DNA of 64,000 bases from Acanthaster planci (GCF_001949145.1 NW_019091373.1:2046987-2110986); one strand, 5' to 3'; shown: positions 50,001-60,730, counted from the stretch's first letter. Notes: a model not told the origin generated them from the letters alone. Program-made: numbers and translations.

Positions 50001-51427
50001 GTGAGATACCTTCCCCCTCCGGTAGTAATGGCTTGTCGGTACATAATTGCTGACCCAACGTTGTATTTCATTCTTGTCTCATCTTTCAGGGACTCCCGAT
50101 CAGTTGGAGTTGTCCTGGAGTGTGTTGAATGCATTTGTTAAACATGTTTTTGTTCCCCCATCTCGTTTTCTTTGTCCAGGTTTATTTTAGGGTTTGTTAA
50201 AAGCAGCTCAAGCTGATGAGGATTTATCGGTTTCCAGTTCAGCCCTGTCTCACAGCTGTTTCCCCAACCACAGCTGTTTAATTTGTTATTTGTGATCCGC
50301 TTTGCGAGAAATAAGTCACTTCTCAAGCACCTGGAACTCCTGTAAGAGGTTATTAATAAGCAAGAAAGGTTACGAAAAATAGGTCGTTATACTTCGTTCT
50401 TTTTGTGAAATGCAAAAAAAAATCACTGTTTTTCGATTTCGGGCTGAGAAGTTGTCATTTGTAGTATTGGTGTCGAGACTGTTTCCATGTCTAACAGGCA
50501 TGCTATAGTGCAATGTGGTACTGTGAAATTCAGCCTGAGAACTTCAACTGTACGGTCAGACTACATTGGGTTTTGATTATAAGAAGGAAGTGTAGATATT
50601 GGACTAAAACATGCTGGAAGTGTCCATATATTTGCATAATGGACCCTGGGAATGACTTAGATTCAAGTTCAATCCCGTGTCCTTTTTCATAGCTCTCTCA
50701 ATATTGCATATCTTCATGTATGTAAAACGCCCGCATTCAAACTCCAAATAGGCCTTGTGCTTAAGCCTTTATCTGTGCTGTCCCTCTTTACAGTTGAGGT
50801 ATCGGTAACTTGCGGACTCAGAAAATGACTGGCACTCAAGTTGAAGTCTCAGTCCTCTTGCAACTCTTTCAATTTGTCAAACCCCTGGTACCCTGTCAAC
50901 AAAGTTTTAGTGTCAAAGCTTCATTCCTACTTTGTGACCATGTACATGTAATTTCACTAGACTTGGGGCTAGCACATAAGGGCTCACCTAAAGCACTGGC
51001 TCTTTGGTCGGCACTGGTGATGTAGACCGGTACATCAAAGTCCTCACAAGTCACTCCCGTCTTTAGCCAAGTCAAATTCTGTTCAGATGACCTCTGATAA
51101 AAGCACTCCTTTGCCTCTGTTCATCCTGCCACATGTGTCCTCTGACTGTCTTGTGACAATATTCAAATGTTCAATAATCGATCAAATATTCGGATATTCG
51201 GCACAGCCCTGTTAGTTTTGTCAGTCAGTGATGATTCATGTACAGTGTAGCAGCATTATCAGTTTGTGAAAAAAAAATGAAGTACATGCATATATGTAAA
51301 TACTTCTTATTGTGTATTTTGGTTGGTACAGGCAGAACAAGAGAGGGCAGTGCAGCAGGCAACAGAGGGTTCTGCCAAAGCGAGCAGTTTGGCAGGCAGT
51401 TGGACACAGAGGCTGAGGGGAAGGTAG
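38006..51427 (+). CDS. TIMM50: Mitochondrial import inner membrane translocase subunit TIM50
   Basis: Receptor subunit of the TIM23 complex: anchored in the inner membrane, its intermembrane-space domain binds presequences leaving TOM. Coding exons: 38006-38426, 38896-38927, 39506-39586, 41857-41976, 42677-42784, 43440-43538, 44920-45076, 45609-45712, 51332-51427; phases agree, giving 405 residues. Order: basic, Ser/Arg-rich presequence (about 1-60), charged possibly coiled segment (90-116), membrane helix [19 protein letters not shown] (about 120-138), then an FCP1-like HAD fold (about 186-345). Family blocks are [20 protein letters not shown] (188-207), WRFKKRPG (223-230), [17 protein letters not shown] (271-287) and [12 protein letters not shown] (from 345). 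The phosphatase DxDx(T/V) site reads E207-M-T-N-V, degenerate as in other animal TIM50. Start: ATG 38006 (A at -3, G at +4); ATG 38021 is equally good and a weaker in-frame ATG lies at 37919. Confidence 0.95.
39638..40233. mobile_element. piggyBac-type non-autonomous element P2
   Basis: TTAA-bounded, 596 bp, in TIMM50 intron 3. The left terminus is TTAACCACTTCATGCCGGGG and the right is its inverse, with CCCCGGCAGGAAGTGGTTAA. The interior has a repeated TCTTTTGTT motif and is homologous, in opposite orientation, to P3. No transposase was seen. Confidence 0.85.
40600..40840 (+). repeat. Diverged 40-bp tandem repeat, CpG-richer than surroundings
   Basis: Unit starts CAATACAT (40600), CAACGCAC (40639), CAACGCAC (40679), CAATGCAC (40719) and CAACGTTG (40758) are spaced 39-40 bp. 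AATGTCGC or a variant recurs at a fixed place in the units. It lies in TIMM50 intron 3. Later units are too decayed to phase. Confidence 0.65.
43845..43925 (-). mobile_element. tRNA-derived SINE head, copy 1
   Basis: On the minus strand, GGTGGTCGAGTGGTTAAGAT (A-box-like) is followed about 35 bp later by GGGTTTGAGTCC (B-box-like). The 5' and 3' ends do not pair as an acceptor stem, so this is not a working tRNA. Similarity to 45300-45490 continues past the head in both directions. It lies in TIMM50 intron 6. Confidence 0.6.
44655..44815 (+). repeat. Dispersed repeat R2, copy 1
   Basis: Similar to 46868-47030. Shared landmarks in order are TGCACATG, AAGACCATACATT, a CAAG-GCGC block, GTGAGTTC, and AAAACA-GCCCTCT. 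It lies in TIMM50 intron 6; class unknown. Confidence 0.6.
45300..45490 (-). mobile_element. tRNA-derived SINE, copy 2
   Basis: The minus strand reads GCAAGCTTAGTGGTAGAAGG (A-box region) and then GAGTTCAATTCC (B box), followed by a body with CAAATGCTCGGATCAC. It is the same family as 43845-43925 but more diverged. It lies in TIMM50 intron 7. Confidence 0.55.
46695..46790 (-). mobile_element. tRNA-derived SINE, different family
   Basis: The minus strand reads TATGGCACAGCGGTTTTTAT (A-box-like), then CCAGGTTCAACTCCCC (B-box-like). It does not fold as a complete tRNA. It sits just before R2 copy 2 in TIMM50 intron 8; the two may form one composite element. Confidence 0.5.
46868..47030 (+). repeat. 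Dispersed repeat R2, copy 2
   Basis: Second copy of the repeat at 44655-44815, in TIMM50 intron 8, same orientation. Confidence 0.6.
47031..51331 (+). other. Distal part of TIMM50 intron 8 (intron is 5.6 kb)
   Basis: No nested exon or recognisable element was found. It separates the last 31 codons of TIMM50 from the rest of the gene. The acceptor before exon 9 reads TTGGTACAG. Confidence 0.6.
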
Positions 51428-52014
51428 AAATGCAGGTTTTGGTAAATGCTGCATCAAGGGGTGTGAGAGGGGATGTTTTATTCTGTAGTCACATACTGTG
51501 GTCAGCAGGACAACTTTGTAAATTACCTCTATGCTGTGGGAGTCCTGCACATTGTCTTACACTAGCCAGTGATGTTCATGAAGAAACTCGTATAATCTAT
51601 ATGTGCACATCACCCTTTCCACCTACTAACGGTGAGCATTGTTACCTCAAATTACAATTCATAAATGCCTAACACAGTCTCCCTATTCAACATCGTGTAC
51701 ATTGACCGTGTACTAATATTTGATAATGCCCACTGAGAAGTGATAATGCTTGCTGCGTAAATTGCACACTGATGCCTGGATATGAGGAGTTTAATTGATT
51801 CTGATTGGTCAAGTGTCTGTGTGCACACGGCTTGCCGTGCGGGTGCCGAGTCCATATTAGGAGATTCGTTTGGACAACTTGCACAAGGGATATACCATAA
51901 AATGGACAGGGGTGTTCGGCAAAATGAAAGTAAAATTCTGTTACAAAATCGTTGGAAATCCATCACACATTGACTTCTTTTGACTTTCTGACTGGAAAGG
52001 TATTTATGAATGGT

Positions 52015-52020
52015 AATAAA
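52015..52020 (+). promoter_or_regulatory. Candidate TIMM50 polyadenylation signal inside R1 copy C
   Basis: AATAAA about 590 nt after the stop codon, within the conserved AATAAATATGTGC motif of the repeat. It is the first canonical hexamer I noticed downstream. If used, the repeat would supply the 3' end of the transcript. There is no transcript evidence. Confidence 0.3.
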
Positions 52021-52037
52021 TATGTGCTTGGCTGGTC

Positions 52038-52609
52038 TTAACCGCTTGCTGCCGGGGAACCCCGTTTCGAGCACCATGGGTTTATACACAGAGCCGTGGT
52101 GCCCGAAAAGGAACAAAAGAGCTGGTCCGTGTAACAAAAGACCGTACTCGCAACAAAAGAACTGCTTCTGGGAATTGCCATCATTTTTCAGCTTGCATTT
52201 TTGGAAGGTAATCCATCACTGTTTTTAAACAGTATATTACTGTTTTGGGCATAGGGCGCCTGGGGATTAGCATCACAGACAAATGTGCTCCAGGGCCCCA
52301 TTGATGAGTGACATGGCACTGCTGCATGCTAATCCAGCCACGTTGGAAAAGATGCCACTCACATTCTCTGGGCACAAAGGAAAATACGCAACACCTCACA
52401 ATTCTGGGCTCTCTTTACAGGGCGGTAGGCCTGGCTGAAGGCCTGGAGTCAATGAAGGTTACCTGTCAGCTTAGAGTAGCCACCAAAGAGACATTCATGT
52501 GGTTGTAAATGTCCATTAAATGAAATGATGAATTTGTGAAGATTTTTGGAAACTGAAAACCTTGAAAATCGCATTGTATTTTTAAAAGCACCGGGAAGCA
52601 TGTGGTTAA
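52038..52609. mobile_element. piggyBac-type non-autonomous element P3, nested in R1 copy C
   Basis: TTAA-bounded, 572 bp. The left terminus is TTAACCGCTTGCTGCCGGGG; the inverse of the right terminus is TTAACCACATGCTTCCCGGT. The interior is homologous to P2 in opposite orientation (repeated AACAAAAGA, inverse of TCTTTTGTT). It entered a TTAA in the R1 hairpin arm. Confidence 0.85.
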
Positions 52610-52729
52610 ATTAACGCTTAAGACCGGCTGAGGAGACTGAACGCGGATAATGGTGAGGTAGTTGTGTCCAATTTCCTGAGCCTGTCTGAAACGCATGTTT
52701 AAGACCAGCAAAGCACACATTTATTCCCC

Positions 52730-54658
52730 TCTGGGTGTTCTTTACTACTATTCTTACTTCTACTGGACCAGTGCTAAAAAATACACATTTGCCATAAATT
52801 AGCAAGGCCCGTTCTGTTAGCCATTCGACAATATGACTGCCCCTTGACACCTATGAACAGTAGCTGACAAGATGCATCGGTGTCGAAGCTGAAACCATCT
52901 CAAGACTGTCCATAAGTAACAAGGTGTACAATGACAAAGGAATGCCTCATTAGCTTGTGACTTGAATGAGTCAGTTGGTTGTCCCAACAGCGCATGCCAA
53001 AAAAATGAAGCACGTCCGATGTCACACAACCTTACACAGCTATACTTGTGGGGTATTTCCTTTGTTCTCGTGTACAAAACTCCCAGACAACAGGCAAAAA
53101 TTTTCAAATCACTCCCATTTGAACCAGATTCACTTTCCTACTTTGGAAATTCGACTGAACACCCCTTATTTAAAATATTTCATTTTGCGACAGACACTTG
53201 AAAATTCCTCCTTTTTGAGTAAATTTGAAATATTTATTTCGTGAAATCCTTTTCGGGTACCGTCTCAGTACCCCACAAGTACCCTATGGGGTACTTTCCA
53301 TTGTTCCAGTATCCCACAAGCCCCTCTATACATGCGCATTTGGACGTGCACGCAAGGTCTGCCTTGTTAGTGCGGCCCAGTGCAAACTCACACCCGAACG
53401 ACCTTGCTTTTTTTAAATTACGAACTGGCTCATTCAGCCTGGAAGTCTTGTGTCAGTCTTCTGATGATATTAAGGGGTCTTCATTACAACCTTGCAATGT
53501 GTGTGCCATGATTAGGGGGCGTCCTAATGTGTATGCAGATGTGTGCCTTGAGTAACATGCTTGGGCAATCGGCCATTGGCGAGTTGAAAGCAGGTACACT
53601 GTACATGCAGTTAAATAACGCTACCAAGCTAAGTGAAAATTTTACTACTCTGAATGTATTATTTCTATTACTAGCCGTAACCAAGTTATTCAGACATGGC
53701 CAAATAAAACTTGGAAAAGTACAAGGGGGATTCTAATGTATTGGAATGGTATCCTTCATTACAGTAGCTGTCAAGCCACAGAGGGCACGAATGTTTCCTT
53801 ACTTACTTTGTCCAGTGTGTGCAGAAACTGTGAACAAGCTTGATATGTTTTGAATGCCATGTCTTTAGTCTCTGATAACAACGTAACATGGGGTATGCAT
53901 AAATATGGAATCAGCTTGTGTTTAGGTTTTCTTTTCGTTTTCTTAATCGTATCTTTGCATATGTTTACATGGCTTGTGGGCTTCGTCCATGTATCTTTAA
54001 TATTTGTTTATCATTTTCCATGTATCATGTGAGAAGTTATCAAAGAATTAACAACGGCAAAATTGTATATGACATGGGCACGTGTGCAGAACTCTTGAAA
54101 TAGGAGTTTTATTTTTACTGATTAAAAACAGTGCGACTGCATCCACCAACCTACTTAAGACCCGGACATGGGCTTTTGTAGGCTTGGCAATCGTCCTTGA
54201 AAAAATATTTTTTTTAAAAGCATCAATGTTGGGTTGTGTAAAATCCTGTAACACGAGAGAATTAGGGCAATCTGTCCTTGGGGAGTCCTTGGAAGGCTCA
54301 GGAAAGATACATTTCAAAATGGCACCTGTCTGGGAACTTCACATGCGGAATTTATTGAATTGTCACATTACAAAATCAAATTTAACCTGCCCTGATAAAT
54401 ATCCCTACAACTTCAGCCCGACAATTCGTTTGAACCTGAGTTGTGGTTTACTCAAACCACTGAACTGTACAATGGACAGCTGTCACCTCAGGGACATGAA
54501 TTAAGACCATCTTGTTTGGATGAAGAAAAGTCGATAAATTCGGTCTAATCGTTCAGAGGAAAAGGGACTAAAACGTCAACACTCCTCTTGATATCACCCG
54601 TTCTGTTTCCACTTGAAACATGTGAAGCAAGATATGGGGCGGAGAGAATCCCCCCCCC
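52730..54658. other. Intergenic, no gene seen
   Basis: A plus-strand 140-codon open frame (54082-54504) has no recognisable domain, a weak start context and no splice partners; I do not call it a gene. Confidence 0.45.
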
Positions 54659-54808
54659 CGCCTTTGTGTTGGTCATTGTTTGATCAGAATCTCAGGAATT
54701 CTTTAGACACTTCTAGGGGGATGTGTTAGGTAACAATAGTCTAGAGTGTGTATAGGGATTGGACATGTGGGAGGAGGTACCCATCGGCCCCATATTGTGC
54801 ACGGTATC
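54659..54808 (+). repeat. Dispersed repeat R3, copy 2
   Basis: Partner of 10001-10150 in the same orientation, preceded by a poly-C run. Confidence 0.75.
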
Positions 54809-56254
54809 AATGATTTTGATTTTGTGCATGTGACAGGTCTGGTGCCCAAGCCCTTTTAGGTCTCAGTTGAGCCTCTGCTGGCTGTATAACTGCTGTACAT
54901 GGAATAATTTCCGTGTACAAAAGAAATGTTCCCATGCATTGTTACGAAAAATGCTAAATTGCAGAAGCTCTAATTCTCAAAATTTCAATTTCGTCTCAAT
55001 GTACTTGTAGTCCCATGTTTATTTATCGGAATAAACCACTTCAGAGATATGTACTTGTATCTTTGAGTTACAGTCTGTCCCTATTGCCAGTGGTATACTG
55101 TTTCTTTTGCTTTGAAATCGGAGTTACTTCTTAAGCATTCTTAATGATTAACATACACATTCCTTACTTGAATATCTATTACAAATATAATGAAAATTGA
55201 CATAAGTCATGCATACAATACTTGCAAAATAAAATTATGACATGCACTCTAAGATTTTTATTCTTAAAAATGTCCCTTCTCTTAACAAAAATCTGGGAAC
55301 ACAAAAAATAAAAATCAGCTGCTTGAAGAGAAAGAGTAAAAAATATTGCACCCTCTCTTAAAGAGAGGTCACTGACTGTTTTAGTGTCGATTTTGGCTTG
55401 GCAATGATTTGGTGGGGGGGGACTCGGAATGCCAAGAATAACTTTGCGTTTTAAGAACACTCGAGGGACTAGGAGGAACATGTCTACAGTGGTCCCGGGC
55501 TCCACTGAGAGGAAGGGGGGGGTTGGTTCAAGATGAAGAGAAGAGTGAGTCGCATTGCTGGCATGCTCGCCCATTACGCTAGCTTTGCGGTATGCCACCG
55601 ACAGCAAGAGAGGAGAGAGGTGCCGGACCGAGTTATCTGATGGAAATGGAGCGTGGGAACGCTGCCTGCCGTGGCCGGGCCTGGTCGCCTGCTGCCGCGT
55701 CAGCGTACCACAGAGTCTAATATGTCTAATGCAACGTAAAAAATACAGCCAACAATCCTGGTGCCGATGTATTTTTCATTCATCTGTGAATGCATTCACC
55801 ATGCTAAACTAAATGGCAGTGATGTTGTGACAATTGTTTTAAAGGTATGATCCAGATGTGCATCGGCTGAATATAATCAATTCTTTTTGAAAGGTGAAAT
55901 ATAAATTTGACAAGTACATGAATGAATCTACTCAAATACAAAGACTAAATTCACACACTATGTTTTTTACAAGTGCTATATAACTGTGTGGGGAATCTTT
56001 TTACACTAAGGGTCACTTTTAGAGACTTTTTGTCTGGCCAGTATACTATGACTTACATTACCCATCATCTTTTGTCAGAGCAAATATTTCAGCAAAGCGC
56101 ATGGTAGGCAAATGACCAGACCATGGATGGTATCGGCCCAAGAAGCCATTTAAGCTATGGAAATGTGCATACTTAAGCATCACAAATTGGAATAATATCC
56201 AGCATAATCTATGTATCAGTTTTTAACAATTTACTTCCCAGTACCAACTCATCC
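54809..56254. other. Intergenic, no gene seen
   Basis: No supported feature. A minus-strand 142-codon frame (55179-55607) has no family resemblance and contains low-complexity tracts. Confidence 0.45.
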
Positions 56255-56435
56255 AAGTGTGTAAACGCCTTCGATCGTGGACTCCCTATTGTTCCTCTTT
56301 TGTTCATACTTTAACTTTTTCGGAAGACCTCCCATATGTTTTGTACACGTTTTCCAACCGTGGACTCTTCGGTAACCGTGGACCCTATTGTCCCCTATTG
56401 TTATAGGTCCACGATTGAAGGCGTTTACACACTCA
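56255..56435. mobile_element. MITE with near-perfect terminal inverted repeats
   Basis: The left end AGTGTGTAAACGCCTTCGAT and the inverse of the right end AGTGTGTAAACGCCTTCAAT match over about 27 bp with one difference. The interior repeats CGTGGAC and CCCTATTGT. It is about 180 bp, non-coding, and abuts the 5' edge of the recognisable LINE fragment at 56436. Confidence 0.72.
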
Positions 56436-56659
56436 GATATGTTTACACTAAACTGTAACTTACATAGCTACAATACTCGTGCGTCCGCTGACCTACATAT
56501 TCATATACCTCAATATAGAACAGCTACTTTTCAACACAATATCAAATATTCCGGACCTAAACTGTGGAATAGCCTACTGATTTCTCGCAGATGATGACGG
56601 TCTTATAACAGTTCCCAGCAGAAACTCATATTTTATCTTGTGCAATAGATTTCATGTGT

Positions 56660-56749
56660 CCTAGTCTCTAGGGCACGGTCCTAGTCTCTAGGGTCCTAGT
56701 CTCTAAGGTCTTAGTCTCTAGGGTCCTAGTCTGTAAGGCCCTAGTTTGA
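56660..56749 (+). repeat. 15-bp minisatellite in LINE 3'UTR
   Basis: About six units of TCCTAGTCTCTAGGG with small changes; the first unit is 5 bp longer. Each unit holds the inverted repeat CCTAG-TCT-CTAGG. Confidence 0.88.
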
Positions 56750-56915
56750 TATGCGATTAAGTATACATAACCCCCTACCACAGTCCTTCCATTCATCATT
56801 ACTTTTGATACTCAGTTTGTATATATGTAATGTTTTCCTTGTTTGTATTTTCTTGTTTGTTTTGTATTGTCTTGTTTGTTTCTTGTAATGGCATGCCTGA
56901 TACGAGCTTTGCTTT

Positions 56916-57060
56916 TAAGGTTTTGCCACCTTTAGTGGCCTAGTTAAGGTTTTGCCACCTTTAGTGGCCTAATTAAGGTTTTGCCACCTTTAGTGGCCTA
57001 GTTAAGGTTTTGCCACCTTTAGTGGCCTAGTTAAGGTTTTGCCACCTTTAGTGGCCTAGT
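56916..57060 (+). repeat. 29-bp minisatellite in LINE 3'UTR
   Basis: Five almost identical head-to-tail units of 29 bp with no spacer. Each contains GCCACCTTTAGTGGC, a 5-bp perfect stem around a 5-base loop. Only one base differs among the units (AATT in place of AGTT at the second junction), which suggests recent amplification or conversion. Confidence 0.93.
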
Positions 57061-57145
57061 TATCTCATACATGTACATTGTTAGTACCTGTACCTGTATT
57101 TTGCCACAAGGAGGAAATAATGTAATTGAATCGAATGGGAAATCT

Positions 57146-59985
57146 TTCACAAAGTTTGGGGTAACAGTAACAAAATTCCTGCAATATCCCAATCGCTTCA
57201 AGGAAAATCCATCATCCAAACTAGGCCATCAGGTTTATCCTTTAATCTTACTAATTCCCTCATTGGTTATGTGCAACTTAATTGAAAAACTGCCAACAAT
57301 TCTTTATGTATTTTAATTTTCCTGCAAAATACTGAACAGCTACCACATTGGCCTAATTAGGGGTGGATATTTCCTCTTTTTTTTCTTTTTTGAGTTCGAG
57401 TTTCATGCTTAGAAATTTTTCAAAAATAAATATTTCTTATTTTTTGTTTACAGTTAGTTTTTAAATAAGTAAACCCCCCAAATGTTATTTAATGAACAGA
57501 GCAATGTTTTTCTACATTTATCTGAGATCCAGACATAAAATAGCACAATTGATACACAACACCCTTTCGAATACTTTCAACACTTCAAAGACACAATGGT
57601 CTTTCAATGAGTCAACACATAAAAATACCAGTCCCAAATTAGGCCACATAAAAAAATAATTAGTTTAGCATCAACTCCCACCTCTGAAAAAATCTTGCCG
57701 TGTGGTTTTTTTTGTTATTGTTTTTCTTTAAAAGTTGTCTTTTCCCATGTCCTTAGCCCTCCCCTGTAGTTTCTACAATGTCCACACAGGATTGTGCACA
57801 ACATGCAATCCTAGTGCACACACATTGTCATGTGCCCTTCTGTGCACGAGTCTGAAGTGAACATGACACTTTCGTTCCGTAGTTGCGGCAGTCCAGATCA
57901 GCATGCAATCCATTCATACCAAAGTATTTAAAAAAAAAAAATCTCGTACCTCCTCGTTTTTTGCAAATATGACTAATGCTAAACTTTTTTTTTAAGCGGC
58001 CTTAACTGAGACTCCATAAAAAAGTGGCTATGCATTTGAAACATATATGTACACGACTGTACTTTCATTGCAGGGGTTTGTTACCAAACAGTTCTCTTAA
58101 AATTACTGGTAGCAACTAATTTCCAAGTTTAATACTGTATAAAATAGCATAGAAACATTTCTACATAGAAACATTCCTACATTTCAGTTTTACATCCACA
58201 GCCACAGTTTGTTTTAAAAATCATTTTGAGAGAATCCAAGTTTTTCCTCCCAAGCGCTGAAGCCCCGATAGAAAGAGATTTTTCAGGAGTCTTTTCATTC
58301 AATTTGCAGTTGCTTCTTGTTGAATTGAAGTTATGGTTTACTCCTGCACTTGACTTGCCACACTTGACTTGTCCTCCCTGGGCAAAAATGAGAGGAAATA
58401 AGGAGAGATGCTGAGTTCAGATGCTGAGAGTCTTGAGAAAGAGCAAAAAGTTTGGTGGCGGTAACAAGAGGGATAGAGGGTACCAAATATTTACAAAGGC
58501 AATTTGAACATTCTGAATCTGCTTTCCTACTTAAGCAGAGTTCCTTACTGTAACACAGCAAAATGTTTCTCTTCATCACTTCCCCCAAATAACTAGCTGT
58601 GACTCTTAAGATCAGTTCAGAAATTTCTTGTCCATGCAGATAGCACAACTGAGGTGAGACAAAGGAAGCTTGACAACTCAGAAGACACATTAGATATTAT
58701 ATGAAACACATGAATGCTCGGCCTACACATGAGCACACGTGTGCATTGCCACTGCTAAAAGTAAAGACTGCCCTCATCAGTCCAGCCTTGTTCATGCTTG
58801 CACCTGTCTATTTACACTGATTTCAATAGAACCTGCCAGTCAAATTGTCTTTCTACCCAAGTCCTGGCAATACACACGATGTCAAATGAACTTAAATGTC
58901 AGCATAACACACTCCACAGAAGACAAATGGGGCTAAGGATTAACTGACTTAACTCTAACCCCCCCCTTTTTTACTGCCACAAGGCTGTTCCAAACTCCAA
59001 ATGCAAAGAAAGAGTTTCACTCATTAAAATACAGGAATACAAAGAAAAAGATGAGGACATGGTCCTTTGCTTCCTGTATTTTAACAACCTGGATCTGTCA
59101 CTGCAACATCGTCGCCTGCTTCAGGCATTACGGAGGGCCACAGTATCAGCTGGGGGGGCCACATCACAGGAACACAATATTTTTCATGCTTATGCTTTTA
59201 CTGACGGGAGGGGCAGCTTCCCACGGGGGGGGGGGGCAGTCCCCTTGGGCCCCCTTGGTAACAGACCCGCGTCACCATCTATACTGAGTACATAGGTGGA
59301 GTTCCAAATCCAATCTGTAAAGGCTTTGGTACTACACTGTTACATATCAACACAATTACATGCCAATTCCATTCACTGCCACCTGCCATGCTCCTGGTTG
59401 CTATGACATTTGCACTAATCGCCGCAGCCAACAATGTGTAACAACTGCTGTCAAGCATAACCGATTCTCAGTATTTGTCAACAAGAAGACTGCATCCCAC
59501 AAAAGGAGTCTCCAGGCCATTTATTTCTTTGGACGCATCACTCAATTTGGCATCCTGGTGAAACTGGACAGAGTGTCAGTAAAGAAATGTTGGGAGCTGC
59601 TATCGATTAATACATGTACATTTGTGCAAAAGTGGCACTGCTGACTTACTACTCATGTTAGGATGGGGTCACTAATGTGACAATCAGCTCAGTAGAAAAC
59701 TTGGCAGCCTTATTATGCAAAACATGGTTAACAAATAAAAAAAGTCACTGTCACGCAAGAACAGTGACAATATCTGTCACTGTATTATAAAAAGGCCAAG
59801 CCCCGTCTCTTAGGCAATGTTTCATTGTTGGGATCAAGTGAGGGCAGTATTTAGCAGACCACTAATCATTCAGTTCTTTCATCCTATATAGAATAATTTT
59901 TCCAGTTCTTGGTACCCAATTACACAACCTTACCCTCACTCATTCAATCAGGTTTTCCAATTCTGACTTCTGAAAATTCTTATTT
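57146..59985. other. Intergenic, no gene seen
   Basis: Low-complexity A/T tracts and, near 59226-59235, a G run. Minus-strand frames near 58331-58690 show no known domain. Confidence 0.45.
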
Positions 59986-60435
59986 TTGTTTATAAAGCTT
60001 CAAAAAGCAAGCTCCTGGTTATTTGTCAGATTTACTCACAATTCGAGAGTGTTCAATAGTCCCTCGTTCATCTCTCAAACACGCTTGGTTCAGCCACAAT
60101 TTAACTTGGATCACTATGGCAGGGGTGCCTTCTCAGTATCTGTACCCATCCTTTGGAACAGGCTCCCATATTTTATCAGAAATGCACCCAATCGTTTGTC
60201 ATTCAAAACAGCACTAAAAACACTAGTTTCGTCAAGTTTTTAAGTAAATTCTTTATGAAGTGATTTAGATTTTAATGTATGTACATGTATATTTTGTCTA
60301 TGAATGTACTGGTACATGTATTTTCATTTTGATGTACATGTACTTGAAGTGATGTTTTAATGGGCTATATTGTATCTTTAAATTTGGTTTTATCCTATAA
60401 AGCACATTGAGGTCACCTTATGATTGTAATGTGCT
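59986..60435 (+). mobile_element. Second non-LTR retrotransposon 3' end
   Basis: An 85-codon frame ends with GAFSVSVPILWNRLPYFIRN and then SFKTALKTLVSSSF, the usual LINE reverse-transcriptase terminus (LWN-LP, SFK--LK). The 3'UTR has TACATGTA motifs and ends with AAAGCACATTGAGGTCACC, similar to CR1/L2 tails. Its family differs from the element at 56436. R4 copy 2 starts within about 10 bp of its end. Confidence 0.72.
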
Positions 60436-60444
60436 ACATTATAT

Positions 60445-60730
60445 TTACAAACAGGTTATTTGGGAGACATTTTGTGGTAAATTTTTCAGCATTAGGGAGA
60501 TATTGGCTTTTAGGGAGACATTTCAGTGTCTCCTTATTTTCAAACTACCAAAAGGAGGCCGAATTTTAATGTCTAGATTTTGAGAGATGATAGATTAAGG
60601 GCTAAAATGAAAACATACAAAGTTTCGTTCAGATCAGACTAGGGAATATTGAATTATGGAACAGTAAAGTTGGAAAAATGTTGTGCATGTTCTTATGGGA
60701 ATGTCTCCCTAATGACCCATTAGCGGCAAT
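60445..60730 (+). mobile_element. MITE-like repeat R4, copy 2
   Basis: Partner of 22554-22803, with the same terminal GGTTATTTGGGAGACATT and AATGTCTCCCTAATGACC motifs and the same internal ATTAGGGAGA. It has an insertion of about 25 bp relative to copy 1 after GGCCGAATTTTA. Confidence 0.72.

Larger units (their letters stand above)
51683..52729 (+). repeat. Dispersed hairpin repeat, family R1, copy C (interrupted)
   Basis: The third R1 copy, starting about 255 bp after the TIMM50 stop codon and so probably in its 3'UTR or just beyond. The left part (51683-52037) and the right part of the hairpin (52610-52729) align with copies A and B when the 572-bp insert P3 and one TTAA are removed. Confidence 0.78.
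56436..57145 (+). mobile_element. Non-LTR retrotransposon (CR1/L2-like) 3' end with minisatellite 3'UTR
   Basis: The open frame reads MFTLNCNLHSYNTRASADLH, then a block ending GPKLWNSLLISRR at about 56590. This is the C-terminal signature (NTR-s, then PKLWNSL) of CR1/L2-type reverse transcriptase ORFs. A 3'UTR follows with two minisatellites and then an AATAATGTAATTGAATCGAA tail typical of short 3' repeats of such elements. It is 5'-truncated; the polymerase core is absent. Confidence 0.72.

Noticed and set aside
51238-51672. A 144-codon plus-strand open frame
   Set aside because: It overlaps TIMM50 exon 9 in another frame and has no family resemblance.
54082-54504. A 140-codon plus-strand open frame in the intergenic region
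   Set aside because: No domain, no consistent splice partners, and AT-rich composition like the neighbours. Chance is the simpler explanation.
55179-55607. A 142-codon minus-strand open frame
   Set aside because: It contains poly-Pro from a poly-G run and no recognisable fold or homologue.
56916-57060. CRISPR-like array of regular repeats
   Set aside because: The units are head to tail with no unique spacers, the context is eukaryotic, and they lie in a LINE 3'UTR.
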